This document shows positions 27,167 to 36,254 of a DNA stretch of 53,443 nt, in pieces (positions within the stretch are counted from its first letter, which is position 1; the number at the start of each line of letters is the position of its first letter). The stretch is from Candidatus Cloacimonetes bacterium 4572_55 (GTDB lineage Bacteria > 4572-55). The notes beneath the pieces are model-generated. The model had not been told where the DNA came from, did not search any database, and was given only the letters and a program-made list of their open reading frames with translations. The DNA lies in the NCBI GenBank assembly GCA_002084765.1, contig NBMB01000006.1, positions 1 to 53,443 on the forward strand, given 5' to 3'. Made by a program: the position numbers and the translations under genes.

Positions 27167-27247
27167 TCTGCGGATAAATCTGCGTAATCTGCGGATAAAT
27201 CTGCGTAATCTGCGGATAAATCTGCGTAATCTGCGGATAAATCTGCG
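27155..27247 (+). repeat. 21-bp tandem repeat array (interspersed AATCTGCGGA family)
   Basis: Four perfect 21-bp units (27155-27175, 27176-27196, 27197-27217, 27218-27238) of AAATCTGCGT plus AATCTGCGGAT, then a partial unit to 27247. The array starts inside the coding sequence of the UXS-type gene and carries its stop codon. Confidence 0.95.
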
Positions 27248-27297
27248 AATCCTATTCCAGATTTGGGAAACTTTTTTCTAATCACTTAAGATTTTAC

Positions 27298-27326
27298 TTG
27301 AAGTTATCAACGTATTTCATTATATT
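27298..27326 (+). promoter_or_regulatory. sigma70-type promoter P1 upstream of the seven-repeat secreted protein
   Basis: TTGAAG at 27298-27303, a 17-nt spacer and TATATT at 27321-27326. The predicted start is near 27333, about 290 nt upstream of the likely translation start, so it would drive a long leader or a separate small RNA. Confidence 0.5.
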
Positions 27327-27332
27327 ATAGGC

Positions 27333-27450
27333 TGTTTATAGAAGGCTCTTCTCATCAGTCTCTTGTGGCACTCTTTGTGCGTCTCCTGGGACACAACAGA
27401 ACCGTGATCGATCAAGCCTTGACTCTAATAGGTTAAAAACCATTAGAATC
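27333..27450 (+). ncRNA. candidate structured leader or small RNA
   Basis: Between promoters P1 and P2 the transcript can fold twice. A two-part stem uses TTGTG (27363-27367) with CACAA (27392-27396) and GCAC (27368-27371) with GTGC (27377-27380). A second hairpin uses TCTAAT (27424-27429) and GGTT (27431-27434) with AACC (27438-27441) and ATTAGA (27442-27447). I match it to no known RNA family and see no strong T tract, so this is only a candidate. Confidence 0.2.
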
Positions 27451-27489
27451 TGGTCTTTAGGAATGATCAAAAAAATTCTATAAAAGTTG

Positions 27490-27518
27490 TTGACTAAACT
27501 GAGTTTTTTTGATATACT
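27490..27518 (+). promoter_or_regulatory. sigma70-type promoter P2 upstream of the seven-repeat secreted protein
   Basis: TTGACT at 27490-27495, a 17-nt spacer and TATACT at 27513-27518. The predicted start is near 27525, about 100 nt before the ribosome-binding site AAGGGGG at 27612-27618. It is the strongest promoter candidate for this gene. Confidence 0.7.
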
Positions 27519-27623
27519 CACGTTTCACTTTTTGAGGGATAATTAAGAGATTGGGGTATTGATCTGTGTGAGGAGCAGATCGAACAAATTTTACACGTAT
27601 ACATTAACCATAAGGGGGTTAAT

Positions 27624-29021
27624 ATCAAACGCCTGGGGATTTTTTTTGGGATTTTAGCATGCTATTTGGCATCTGTGGTACCAGTATATTCTGGAAAGCC
27701 TTTGAAAATTATGTTGACGCCGCCAAAGGGATACAGCATTAAAGACCTGCAACGACAACAGTACGACTGGCGAACTGATAAAAGAAAAGTTGTCGATGAC
27801 TTTCAAGTCAATGAAGACCCGACAAGAAAGTCGAATCAATGGTCGCCGGCAGTTGCCGCGGATGAAAAGGGCAACAGTATTGTGGTTTGGGAGGATTGGC
27901 GAAACGACAATCGAGATATATATGCCCAAATTCTTGACGTAAACGGCAAAAAAATCGATGCGAATTTTATAATCAATGACGATCGCAACGAAGCGAGCCA
28001 AAAAAACGCGGACGTGATCGCGACAAAAGACGGCTCATACTTAATTATTTGGCGTGACGATCGTAATGGCAATAATGACATTTACGCACAGAAGATTACC
28101 GCTACTGGACAACCTATCGGACAAAATTTTAGAGTTCACGAGTCGAATTCGGCCGAGCAAATAAATCCATCAGTCGCTCAAAGTAGCGACGGCTCATTTT
28201 TTGTAGTCTGGGAAGATTGGCGAAATGGTAATATCGATATTTTCGGATGTAAATTGCCACCAAACGGCAAGCTCGCTGGTCACAGTTCTAAGATTAATAG
28301 CGACTTTTCCGGTAAGGACCAAACATCCCCGAAAGTGGCTTTTGACGCGATCGGTCGAGGTATCGTGACGTGGCGAGATTTTCGTCACCAGAAAAGCGTT
28401 TATGACGGAGCTGATATCTACGCGCAACGGATCGGCAAAACCAGTGCCCCTGTTGGTGAGAACTTCATGGTCAACGAGAATGACAACGGGAAATTTGACC
28501 AGTGCAATCCCAACCTGAGCGTTTCCGATCACGGCGAGGTCTTTATCGTTTGGCGTGACAATCGCAACGGCAATCTGGATATTCACGGTCAAATTTATCA
28601 TGCCAACGGCGTCAAAAGCGGTGTCAATATTTTAATCAATGACGATGATTCCAAGCGTGCGCAACGGCATCCTTCAGTCTGTATCAACGGTCGTGGTGAG
28701 TTTATGGTTGTTTGGGCGGACCGCCGAAGTGAAAATTTTGACATATACGGGCAATGCTTCACAGTGGACGGACAAAGGATCGAAAAGAATTTCCGTATCA
28801 ATGACGGTTTTGGTTCTCCAGCAATCCAAAGCGAACCGGTTGTCGCCTGTGATCTCAGCGGAAACCTTCTCCTGAGTTGGATCGATTATCGCTACATGTC
28901 GAAAGATCAAAAGACCGACGTGTTTGCCCAACGGGGCTATTTTGATAACCTCCTGGACCTGGGTGAAAATAAGAAACCCGCTACCCCGGCCACCAACTTG
29001 ACAACGCGCCAAAGCAACTGA
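27624..29021 (+). CDS. secreted seven-repeat (propeller-like) protein with non-canonical start
   Basis: The frame is open from 27543. It encodes a clear signal peptide ([18 protein letters not shown], cleavage near VYSG), yet there is no ATG, GTG or TTG ahead of it. AAGGGGG at 27612-27618 lies 5 nt before ATC 27624, so I place the start there, giving about 465 residues; the first ordinary codon, TTG 27666, would delete most of the signal peptide. Either an AUC start or a base error is implied. The mature protein has seven repeats of about 45-55 residues around [16 protein letters not shown], such as [16 protein letters not shown] and [16 protein letters not shown], each followed by a G-strand and INDD-like turn. 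Seven blades suggest a beta-propeller. There is no T9SS-type tail. The function is unknown. A terminator follows, so it is probably monocistronic. Confidence 0.75.
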   Translation: MKRLGIFFGILACYLASVVPVYSGKPLKIMLTPPKGYSIKDLQRQQYDWRTDKRKVVDDFQVNEDPTRKSNQWSPAVAADEKGNSIVVWEDWRNDNRDIYAQILDVNGKKIDANFIINDDRNEASQKNADVIATKDGSYLIIWRDDRNGNNDIYAQKITATGQPIGQNFRVHESNSAEQINPSVAQSSDGSFFVVWEDWRNGNIDIFGCKLPPNGKLAGHSSKINSDFSGKDQTSPKVAFDAIGRGIVTWRDFRHQKSVYDGADIYAQRIGKTSAPVGENFMVNENDNGKFDQCNPNLSVSDHGEVFIVWRDNRNGNLDIHGQIYHANGVKSGVNILINDDDSKRAQRHPSVCINGRGEFMVVWADRRSENFDIYGQCFTVDGQRIEKNFRINDGFGSPAIQSEPVVACDLSGNLLLSWIDYRYMSKDQKTDVFAQRGYFDNLLDLGENKKPATPATNLTTRQSN

Positions 29022-29047
29022 AACATTCTGTTTTAACAACGGTAAAC

Positions 29048-29087
29048 AAGCGGTGTTTGCGTAAAAGACGTAGAGACCGCTTTTTTA
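29048..29087 (+). terminator. rho-independent terminator
   Basis: AAGCGGT (29048-29054) pairs with ACCGCTT (29076-29082), followed by a T run. It separates the seven-repeat protein from the SurA-type gene. Confidence 0.75.
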
Positions 29088-29149
29088 TTTTTTTTGAGTA
29101 TTCAGACCCTCGCAGGTTTTCGAAATCTGTGACGTTTTTGGAGCTATCA

Positions 29150-30439
29150 ATGAAAAATTTGCTTTTTTTCATCTCCTTTTTCCTTATGCTTCCGGCTGTT
29201 GGTTTTTCGGAGTCGGAGGTAGTGGATTGTATTGTCGCAAAAGTCAATGACGAGATCATTCTTCAATCAGAAGTCGATGAATCGATTGAGCTTCATTTCT
29301 CACAACTTCAAAAATATCCCACTGACGAAGAGATACAGCAAGCGCGTGACGAATATCTGAACCAGATGGTCGAAAATTTGATCCTGGTACAAGAGGCGAA
29401 AAACGCTGATATCTCCGTCCAAAGCAGCGAGATCAATCAAGCACTGAATGAAACCTTGGACAACATGATGAGCAAATTCCCATCTCAACAGATGTTTGAG
29501 AAGGAATTGGAGCGGGAAGGCTTAAGCCTCGTCGATCTTAAACGACGCTACCGGAAGGATATTCGCAATCAATTGATGATCAATCGGCTGATCGACGTTG
29601 AGATTCGCTCGCAGATCGAGGTGTCTGCCCAGGATGCGCGGCAACTCTATGAGAAAAAGGGAGATGAGATTCCGGATAAGCCGGAGGAAGTGACTCTATC
29701 CCATATTCTCATCCCTATCGAGATGAGCGATCACGCAGAAGAGTCTGCGCGGGAGCTGGCAAATGAGGTTCGACAGATCGCGTTGGACGGGGCGGATTTC
29801 GCGGATTTGGCGAGACAATATTCGGATGGACCTTCCGCCTCATTGGGCGGCTATCTCGGCTCTTTCGGCAGAGGCGATATGGTAGCCGAATTTGAAGAGA
29901 CCGCTTTCTCAATGGAAGTGGGCGAAATCTCCGAGCCAGTGCGCACTCAGTTCGGTTTTCATTTGATCAAATTAGATGAAAAGGGAAAGGATAAGGTCTC
30001 CGCGACTCATATTCTTTTTGAGGTAAAGCCCACAAAACAAGATACCTTGCGGGCTTTGGAAGCAGGGACAGAACTTCTCCAGCGACTTCAACAGGAAGAA
30101 GAGAGTTTCGCTGAGCTTGCTCGTCAATATTCGGCTGATGAAAATACGAGAGAAAAAGGCGGAAGTATCGGTTCCTACGCCTTAGACCAGCTGGTTCCGC
30201 CTTATAGCGACGCAGTGGATGTATTGAGCGTCGGGGAAGTGAGTCAGCCATTAAAAGGGGACTTCGGCTATCATTTGATCCGAATGGACGCGCACCAAGC
30301 CTCCCGTCCTATGGATTTCGAGGAAATTCGCTATCAACTGGAAGATATGGTTCGTCAAGAAAAGATGAAAGCTTTATATGATGAATTGATTGAAAGACTC
30401 AAAGAACAGAATTATATTGAAATCCGTTCTTTTATGTGA
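29150..30439 (+). CDS. surA: periplasmic SurA-type chaperone / peptidyl-prolyl isomerase
   Basis: 429 residues from ATG 29150, chosen because TTGGAG at 29138-29143 precedes it and the frame then opens with a signal peptide ([18 protein letters not shown], cleavage near GFS). A helical N-terminal chaperone region (residues about 25-175, beginning [17 protein letters not shown]) is followed by two parvulin domains: residues about 180-278 (SHILIPIE to FGFHLIKL) and about 282-382 (THILFEVKP to FGYHLIRM). The order matches SurA, which escorts unfolded outer-membrane proteins to the Bam complex. It sits 41 nt upstream of a gene for a predicted barrel protein, which suits that role. PrsA/PpiD-type proteins are alternatives, but two parvulin domains plus this N-terminal motif favour SurA. 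Confidence 0.88.
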   Translation: MKNLLFFISFFLMLPAVGFSESEVVDCIVAKVNDEIILQSEVDESIELHFSQLQKYPTDEEIQQARDEYLNQMVENLILVQEAKNADISVQSSEINQALNETLDNMMSKFPSQQMFEKELEREGLSLVDLKRRYRKDIRNQLMINRLIDVEIRSQIEVSAQDARQLYEKKGDEIPDKPEEVTLSHILIPIEMSDHAEESARELANEVRQIALDGADFADLARQYSDGPSASLGGYLGSFGRGDMVAEFEETAFSMEVGEISEPVRTQFGFHLIKLDEKGKDKVSATHILFEVKPTKQDTLRALEAGTELLQRLQQEEESFAELARQYSADENTREKGGSIGSYALDQLVPPYSDAVDVLSVGEVSQPLKGDFGYHLIRMDAHQASRPMDFEEIRYQLEDMVRQEKMKALYDELIERLKEQNYIEIRSFM

Positions 30440-30480
30440 TTCTTTTGTCGATCTTCAACAAAAAACTGGGACCGTGATCT

Positions 30481-33318
30481 ATGCAACATTCTCGAATCGA
30501 TTTCTTATTTTTGGTTGCCGCGTTTTTATCCAGCATCGCTTGCCAAGTTTTCTATCCGGTGCCGGCATACGGATATTTCGGTCGTAATAAGGTTCAGTAT
30601 TCAGAGTTCGATTGGGAGGTCATGGAAACGCCTCATTTTGAAATATTTTATTATAAAAAAGAGCGGGAATTGGTCGAAATTGCCGCCAAACTTTGTGAAG
30701 ATAGTTTTGCCGATTTAACCCAGAAATTCAAAGATCATCCTTACCGCAAAACGCCCCTGATCGTCTATAGCACCCACTTCGATTTCCAGCAGACCAACGC
30801 CACGCCGCATATCATCAGCGAAGGGTTGGCAGGTCTCACCGAGTTTCTCAAAGGCAGGGTTGTGGTCCACCATAACGGATCGTATTATCACCTGAAACAT
30901 GTGATCCATCATGAATTGACGCACGTTTTCATGCTGGCTCGGCTTTCCCATGCCCTGCAGGATCACAAAAAAGTGCAGTTTAATTTGCCCCCGTTGTGGT
31001 TTGTGGAGGGAATAGCCGAATACTGGTCGTCGGAGTGGAACTCGGAAGGAGAGATGATCGCTCGGGATTACGCGTTAAACGGCCACATCATGAATCTGCG
31101 GCAGATGTGGCGATTGAGGGGATATCATGTCTATAAGATCGGACAACTTTTTTTTCCCTTTATCGCCGAGACCTACGGCGAGGAAAAAATATTAATGATC
31201 ATGCAGAATTGGTGGAAAGCGAACAATTTTGAACAAATTATCACAATGACTTTGGGGGAGCCTTATGAAGAAACAAATGAAAAATGGGTCTATTGGCTGA
31301 AAAAACGATATTATCCGATTATCAAAACTGCTGATCATGTGAATTTCGCTTCCCAAAAGCTGACTGTCGAAGGATACGCAGATATGAAGCCCGCGATCAT
31401 TCCCAATCAAAACAGCGTGAACGATACGATCATTTTTCTCTCTAATCGGACAGGTTTTGCCAATATCTATCGGATCGACACAGCCCAAAAGGAGAAAAAA
31501 ATATCGACTGTCGTGAAGGGGGAGCGCACGACCGATTACGAATCCTTTCACCAATTCCGTAGCCGGATTGATGTAAATTTCCGTCGAGAATTGGCGTTTG
31601 TCTCAAAATCCGGCGACAGGGATCGGCTATATATTCGGTCATTGGATGAAAATAGAAATCTCAAGACATTGAAATTCGACAATCTTACGATCCTTTCCTC
31701 ACCCAATTGGTCGCCGGACGGGGAACAAATCGTCTTTAACGCGATTGACGAAAAAGGGTATTCTGACCTGTTTATCGTAAATGTCCAAACTGAGGAGTTA
31801 GAACGGCTTACAGAGGATTTTTATGACGATTTAACACCTGCTTGGTCCCCACTGGAACCGGTGATTGCGTTCAGCTCCGACAGAATAAGCAAGGGGCGAG
31901 AAGGCTGTTACAATATTTTTGAGCTGGATATCTCAACTCGGGCTTTGAACCAGATCACCTTTGGGGATCATAAGGACATGTCACCGACCTGGTCTGGCGA
32001 CGGCAAGCGGCTGGCGTTTGCGTCGGATCGAGATCAAATATTTAATTTATACGTTATGGAGACCGAAAAAAACAAAAAGCATCAACTTATTTACCGCAAG
32101 CCGAAAAAAGCCACAGATTTTTTTTCCTCCGCAATCGATCCTGTTTGGTCGAACGACAACCAACATTTGATCTTTACTGCATTCAACAACACCCGCTTTC
32201 GGCTCTATCGAACCGAGACCCTGATTGATTCGACTCAGACCGAGTATGTCGAAAAGGTTGGCGCGGACATCGCCTGGACGCCCGATCCGATTTCACAAGA
32301 GGAATACTCTATTGTGCACAAGGATTATACGCCTCTATTTTCGATCGACATTGCGCAAGGATTGGTAGGATACGACCCAGATCCAGCAATCGGAAACAGC
32401 GGTATGGTTCTTGCCATGTCCGATATGCTGGGCGATCATTTGGTGTTGATGACCCTGAGCAACAGCGCGCAGAGCAAAAGTGACTTGCTGAAAAATTTTA
32501 GCATAGGCGCGACCTATATCAACCGCTCCAGCCGGATCAACTGGGGGGTAGGCGGATTTCACTATTCTGGTCAATTCTATGATTATGGGATCGAATACTC
32601 TGAGTGGCTGGTCGGTGTGCAGGCATTAGCGAGCTATCCTTTTTCCAAATTCCGCCGTGTGGATTTCAGCTCTGTGTTGAAATATTCTGATAAGGACAAG
32701 CTCGATGCGCACCACAAGGGCTACTTTTTGACAAATTATCTCTCTTATGTGAGAGACGCCTCTCTCTGGGGGTCCGTGGGACCGGTCGATGGAAGCCGCT
32801 ATAATATGACGGTTGGTATCAGTTCCAATTTATCGGGGAAAAATACTGCCTACTATCTTTTTATGGGCGACTACAGACACTATTTTCGGATATCCAGACG
32901 CTCCTCTTATGCGGTGCGATTGATCGGCAGATACAGTGGGGGAGAGGAGGCGGAGCGATTCCGTATGGGCGGAAGTTGGACCCTGCGAGGATACCCCCGT
33001 AACAGCTTAAGCGGCAATTATTTATTGTTGCTAAATAATGAAGTGCGGTTCCCTATTTTTCATAACGTGATCTTGAATTCCCCGATGGGTGTGATGGAAT
33101 TTTTTATGTTACGGGGCGGCCTCTTTTTTGATGTCGGAAATACGTGGGATGATAGGGTGGAGTTGTCCGATATGAAAGGGAGCTTTGGCTTAGGACTTCG
33201 GCTGAACATGTTCGGCGCGGCGGCTTTGCGCTGGGATTTCTCCCGTCGGGTCGATTTCAAAAAAGGAAGGGTGAGTCAAAAAAGCTATAACGAATTCTTT
33301 TTCGGATGGAATTATTAG
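30481..33318 (+). CDS. outer-membrane protein: gluzincin peptidase + PD40 propeller + Omp85-like barrel
   Basis: 945 residues with a signal peptide (cleavage perhaps near AYG, residue 34). Three parts are visible. First, a peptidase-MA-like domain with HELTH (His144, Glu145, His148) and a downstream WFVEGIAEYW whose Glu176 fits the third zinc ligand. Second, a TolB/PD40 beta-propeller (about residues 310-610) with repeats such as PNWSPDGEQIVF, PAWSPLEPVIAFSSDR and PTWSGDGKRLAFASDR. Third, a C-terminal beta-barrel (about 660-945) with the Omp85-family LRGY motif at residues 835-838 and an aromatic terminus (FFGWNY). Such proteins are often annotated as biopolymer transporter Tol, but the sequence says surface protease or chaperone with its own barrel. 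It follows the SurA-type gene by 41 nt, and SurA would be its natural chaperone. The substrate is unknown. Confidence 0.85.
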   Translation: MQHSRIDFLFLVAAFLSSIACQVFYPVPAYGYFGRNKVQYSEFDWEVMETPHFEIFYYKKERELVEIAAKLCEDSFADLTQKFKDHPYRKTPLIVYSTHFDFQQTNATPHIISEGLAGLTEFLKGRVVVHHNGSYYHLKHVIHHELTHVFMLARLSHALQDHKKVQFNLPPLWFVEGIAEYWSSEWNSEGEMIARDYALNGHIMNLRQMWRLRGYHVYKIGQLFFPFIAETYGEEKILMIMQNWWKANNFEQIITMTLGEPYEETNEKWVYWLKKRYYPIIKTADHVNFASQKLTVEGYADMKPAIIPNQNSVNDTIIFLSNRTGFANIYRIDTAQKEKKISTVVKGERTTDYESFHQFRSRIDVNFRRELAFVSKSGDRDRLYIRSLDENRNLKTLKFDNLTILSSPNWSPDGEQIVFNAIDEKGYSDLFIVNVQTEELERLTEDFYDDLTPAWSPLEPVIAFSSDRISKGREGCYNIFELDISTRALNQITFGDHKDMSPTWSGDGKRLAFASDRDQIFNLYVMETEKNKKHQLIYRKPKKATDFFSSAIDPVWSNDNQHLIFTAFNNTRFRLYRTETLIDSTQTEYVEKVGADIAWTPDPISQEEYSIVHKDYTPLFSIDIAQGLVGYDPDPAIGNSGMVLAMSDMLGDHLVLMTLSNSAQSKSDLLKNFSIGATYINRSSRINWGVGGFHYSGQFYDYGIEYSEWLVGVQALASYPFSKFRRVDFSSVLKYSDKDKLDAHHKGYFLTNYLSYVRDASLWGSVGPVDGSRYNMTVGISSNLSGKNTAYYLFMGDYRHYFRISRRSSYAVRLIGRYSGGEEAERFRMGGSWTLRGYPRNSLSGNYLLLLNNEVRFPIFHNVILNSPMGVMEFFMLRGGLFFDVGNTWDDRVELSDMKGSFGLGLRLNMFGAAALRWDFSRRVDFKKGRVSQKSYNEFFFGWNY

Positions 33319-33393
33319 GAATTAGAAGTTAGAAAGAGTTCAGAAAGGGGAGCGGATTGGATTTCTGTCTCGTTGCATGACCAAATTTTTTAT

Positions 33394-33440
33394 TTGACAC
33401 CGGTTTTTTTTGACAAAATTGTGACCCGATCCAGTAAAAT
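33394..33440 (+). promoter_or_regulatory. possible promoter of the membrane protein-tatC-ABC unit
   Basis: Two TTGACA boxes lie at 33394-33399 and 33410-33415, and TAAAAT at 33435-33440 is the nearest -10 candidate. The 19-nt spacing from the second box is long, so this is uncertain. No terminator is visible between the preceding barrel gene and here. Confidence 0.35.
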
Positions 33441-33489
33441 AAAATTTCGTCATGTTTAAACAGAGGGCGGTTGCCCCTTGTTGATTTTT

Positions 33490-33520
33490 GTAATCTACGC
33501 AATCTGCAAAATCTGCGAAT
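33490..33520 (+). repeat. degenerate copy of the interspersed repeat next to an RBS
   Basis: GTAATCTACGCAATCTGC followed by AAAATCTGCGAAT matches the repeat core with several changes. It ends directly before the ribosome-binding site AGAGGA (33521-33526) of the following gene. Confidence 0.65.
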
Positions 33521-33533
33521 AGAGGATGAAATT

Positions 33534-34340
33534 ATGAAAAATGTTTCTTTATGGGTTTTAGCATTTCTTATCACGATAGGAGCTGCTGTTTATCAACGAA
33601 TGACCGGTCCAACTTATCCCATAAAAGGAGAGCTGAAGTTGGGTAGTCAGTTCATTTCTTACAAGCTGCCTCGCAGTCATAGCAGTTTTTCTCCGCTTCG
33701 GGTCAATTTAGACATTCAAGATAAAGAAGTTACCGGAGAATTAAGCTACCGTCGTTTTCCTGTCGACAAGGAATGGACGCATCAGCGAATGCAATGGACA
33801 GACCAGGGTTTGGCTTCAAGTATTCCCAATCAGCCCCCTGCTGGAAAAGTTCAGTATTATCTGACTCTGACAAAAGGGTCGCGCAGCGTCCAAATCGGAA
33901 TTGAAGACCCGATCATTCTCCGTTTTAAAGGAGATGTCCCCCCCGCGATCCTAATCGGGCATGTTCTTTTTATGTTCATGGCTATGTTTTTTTCTAATTT
34001 GACGGGTCTGAAAGCGATAACAAAAGACGCCACTGCAAAAAAGTATGCGTGGTTTACTTTCATCTGTCTGACCATAGGCGGAATGATCCTGGGGATGATT
34101 GTCCAAAAATACGCATTCGGTGAACTTTGGACCGGCGTTCCTTTTGGTTGGGATTTGACCGATAACAAAACATTGCTTGCTTTCATAAGTTGGGCTATAG
34201 CTATCGGCGTCAATACAAAGAAAGATGCACGTTGGTTGTATGTTGCCGCGGCTGGAATTCTGTTGCTGGTTTATATGATCCCACATAGCTTTCTCGGATC
34301 CGAACTGGACTATAACACTATGAATATCGAGAGCCGTTAG
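33534..34340 (+). CDS. membrane protein of unknown function upstream of tatC
   Basis: 268 residues from ATG 33534, which follows AGAGGA at 33521-33526. I do not recognise the family. One N-terminal membrane segment (about residues 5-20) is followed by an extracytoplasmic region of about 115 residues with alternating strand-like sequence (YKLPRSHSSF, EVTGELSYRRFP) that ends in VPPAI. Four further hydrophobic segments follow (about 140-160, 171-190, 208-225 and 229-247). The region between the second and third of these is short and charged. It is 36 nt upstream of tatC and probably shares its transcript. A role in envelope biogenesis or energy metabolism is possible, but no motif supports a specific one. 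Confidence 0.75.
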   Translation: MKNVSLWVLAFLITIGAAVYQRMTGPTYPIKGELKLGSQFISYKLPRSHSSFSPLRVNLDIQDKEVTGELSYRRFPVDKEWTHQRMQWTDQGLASSIPNQPPAGKVQYYLTLTKGSRSVQIGIEDPIILRFKGDVPPAILIGHVLFMFMAMFFSNLTGLKAITKDATAKKYAWFTFICLTIGGMILGMIVQKYAFGELWTGVPFGWDLTDNKTLLAFISWAIAIGVNTKKDARWLYVAAAGILLLVYMIPHSFLGSELDYNTMNIESR

Positions 34341-34376
34341 CTCAATTGGGTCTATTTTCGACAAGGAAAGGTCATT

Positions 34377-35246
34377 GTGAATCCGTCCGATCAATCTGAA
34401 TTATCTATGGGTTTTATTGAGCATCTGGAGGAATTCCGTCAGAGAATTTTTAAGATATTGGGTGCTTTTGCCATTGGTTTTGTCAGTTGTTTCTCATTTT
34501 CAGATATATTTGTCAACATCCTGCTTGAGCCGGCAAAAGGCAGTATCCAACAACTTGTTTTTTTGAAACCCACGGAAGCGTTTATTGTCCATATTAAAGT
34601 ATCGCTTATTGTGGGATTCCTGCTTGTTCTGCCCTATATTTTTTATCAAGTTTGGCAATTTGTCATGCCGGGGCTATACGCGCGGGAGAAAAAACTTGTT
34701 ATTCCATTGGTTTTTATATCCGTTATTTTTTTTATCGGCGGAGTCTCGTTTGCCTATTTTGGCGTACTTCGTATGGGACTGCGATTTTTGATGGGGTTTG
34801 CAACCAGCATGTCCGGGTCAGAATTCGGTTTAAAACCGATGATCTCAGTCGGCAGTTACATCACATTTGCGACCCGTATTTTTTTAGCCTTTGGACTGAT
34901 CTTTGAACTTCCGTTGGTTCTGATTTTTCTCAATCAAATTGGTATCGTAAGCGTCGATATGCTGAAAAGGAAAAGACCTTACGCGGTTGTCGCTATTTTT
35001 ATCGTAGCGGCTCTCATTACTCCGCCGGATGTGGTGACCCAACTGCTGTTGGGAGTTCCTCTGATAGCCCTTTATGAGATCAGCATTTGGTCGGCTGTCA
35101 TTCTGAACAAAATCAAAGGTAAAAATGAAGAGAAACAGTCGGAGCAGTTGGTGCAATCGGAACAAGAGTCAACCCAACGTCCAAAAATACGCTCAAGCGA
35201 GACGACTGTTGAGAACTCGCCTGATGATCATGGAGATAATTTATGA
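34377..35246 (+). CDS. tatC: Sec-independent protein translocase subunit TatC
   Basis: 289 residues, about 35 longer than typical TatC because of a polar C-terminal tail. The GTG start at 34377 is preceded by AAGGAAAGG (34363-34371). Family marks in order: FIEHLEEFRQRI near the N-terminus, FLKPTEAF in the first periplasmic loop, LPYIFYQVWQFVMPGLY followed by an EKK turn, a YAVVAIFIVAALITPPDVV segment, and six hydrophobic segments overall. TatC recognises the twin-arginine signal peptide of folded precursors in the inner membrane. No tatA or tatB is visible in the window. The 3' end overlaps the next gene by ATGA (35243-35246), a sign of translational coupling. Confidence 0.95.
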   Translation: MNPSDQSELSMGFIEHLEEFRQRIFKILGAFAIGFVSCFSFSDIFVNILLEPAKGSIQQLVFLKPTEAFIVHIKVSLIVGFLLVLPYIFYQVWQFVMPGLYAREKKLVIPLVFISVIFFIGGVSFAYFGVLRMGLRFLMGFATSMSGSEFGLKPMISVGSYITFATRIFLAFGLIFELPLVLIFLNQIGIVSVDMLKRKRPYAVVAIFIVAALITPPDVVTQLLLGVPLIALYEISIWSAVILNKIKGKNEEKQSEQLVQSEQESTQRPKIRSSETTVENSPDDHGDNL

Positions 35247-35986
35247 TTCGAATCGAACGCGCTATGAAAATTTTCGGGAAGACAATCGCTGTCAATGATC
35301 TGAACTTGCAGATCGAAAAGGGCTTATTCTTCGGATTTTTGGGACAAAATGGAGCTGGTAAAACAACAACTATCAAGATGATGACCGGATTGCTCCGTCC
35401 CACAAAAGGGCGAATCCTAATTGACGGGATGGACGTGCAGGAAAATCCAGTGCAGGTCAAGCGTAAGATCGGGTATGTGCCGGATAATCCATATATCTAT
35501 GAGAAATTAACTGGACGTGAATTTTTGCGCTTTATCGGCGGATTATTTGAGATGGACGAATCAAAGCAGGAAGAGCGTATCGATTGGCTTTTGAATATGT
35601 TTCAGATGCAATCCATGGCGGATAGACGAACCGAGGAATATTCACACGGCATGCGCCAGAAAATTGTGATGTCGTCAGCTATTCTTCACGAACCGGACAT
35701 TATCATTGTAGATGAGCCAATGGTGGGACTCGACCCTCAAAGCGGACGCCTGGTCAAAGATATTTTGAAAAAACTTTCCCAGCGCGGGACAACAATCTTC
35801 ATGTCTTCCCATTCACTATCAGTGGTGGAGGAGCTTTGCGATCGGATAGGGATTATCAAAGAGGGCAAACTCATCGCCTTAGGCTCGCTTGAAGAGCTAA
35901 GTCAATTGGCAAAATCACACCATGAGACACTAGAAGAGCTTTTTCTCGAGTTGACCGGAGGTCATATCGACGCGGTCTTGATCTGA
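35243..35986 (+). CDS. ABC transporter ATP-binding protein (ABC-2 exporter type)
   Basis: 247 residues, one complete nucleotide-binding domain: Walker A GQNGAGKTT (residues 34-42, Lys40), Q-loop region near VKRKIGYVPDNPYIYEKLT, signature YSHGMRQK, Walker B IIIVDEP with D-loop GLDP, and H-loop SSHSL. The profile fits ABC-2 exporters of the CcmA/NatA/Ybh type. It overlaps tatC by 4 nt. The expected permease gene does not follow; the next complete gene is the unrelated oxidoreductase gamma subunit, and only a short frame at 36011 could be a permease remnant. The partner may be encoded elsewhere. The substrate is unknown. Confidence 0.9.
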   Translation: MIRIERAMKIFGKTIAVNDLNLQIEKGLFFGFLGQNGAGKTTTIKMMTGLLRPTKGRILIDGMDVQENPVQVKRKIGYVPDNPYIYEKLTGREFLRFIGGLFEMDESKQEERIDWLLNMFQMQSMADRRTEEYSHGMRQKIVMSSAILHEPDIIIVDEPMVGLDPQSGRLVKDILKKLSQRGTTIFMSSHSLSVVEELCDRIGIIKEGKLIALGSLEELSQLAKSHHETLEELFLELTGGHIDAVLI

Positions 35987-36010
35987 TAAAAGACGGTCGC
36001 GCTCGCTCAG

Positions 36011-36253
36011 ATGAAGAAGACGTCACACTACTTATCTCCAAGCCAATATTGGCACGCTATCTTAGCGATTTTTGGGGTAAAATGCGCTCTTTGGCGGCGG
36101 ATCATGCGAGTTAAATTTATCCGTAAACTACACAGATTACGCGGAAAATTAAATTACGAAATACGAGTTATGAATGGAGATTCACTTGCTCAACTCATCA
36201 TTTCGAGTTGGGTACTTATGTTAGCAATTGTTAGCAGAAAAGGATCGGTATAG
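36011..36253 (+). pseudogene. possible permease remnant in the ABC-por intergenic region
   Basis: This frame begins 25 nt after the ABC ATPase stop and encodes about 80 residues starting MKKTSHYLSPSQYWHAILAI, with a Trp/Arg-rich stretch (CALWRRIMRVKFIRK) of the kind seen at the start of ABC-2 permeases. It then runs through a degenerate copy of the interspersed repeat (36121-36146) and an imperfect inverted repeat (36157-36169 with 36192-36205). A truncated permease is a guess from position and composition; it may equally be non-coding. Nothing else is seen between 35987 and 36254. Confidence 0.25.
36121..36146 (-). repeat. degenerate copy of the interspersed repeat, reverse orientation
   Basis: The reverse complement reads CCGCGTAATCTGTGTAGTTT, a variant of the repeat core. 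It lies between the ABC ATPase gene and the oxidoreductase operon. Confidence 0.5.
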
Positions 36254-36254
36254 C

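Noticed and set aside
27155-27247. CRISPR or iteron origin (21-bp units)
   Set aside because: There are no spacers, no adjacent replication initiator gene and no DnaA-box cluster; the same core occurs at eight other loci.
29057-29149. N-terminal extension of the SurA-type protein
   Set aside because: The extension is Arg/Phe-rich, overlaps the terminator of the previous gene and would hide the signal peptide; ATG 29150 has a proper RBS.
36157-36205. Transposon-like inverted repeat between the ABC ATPase and por genes
   Set aside because: The arms are short and imperfect, with no transposase and no target duplication seen.
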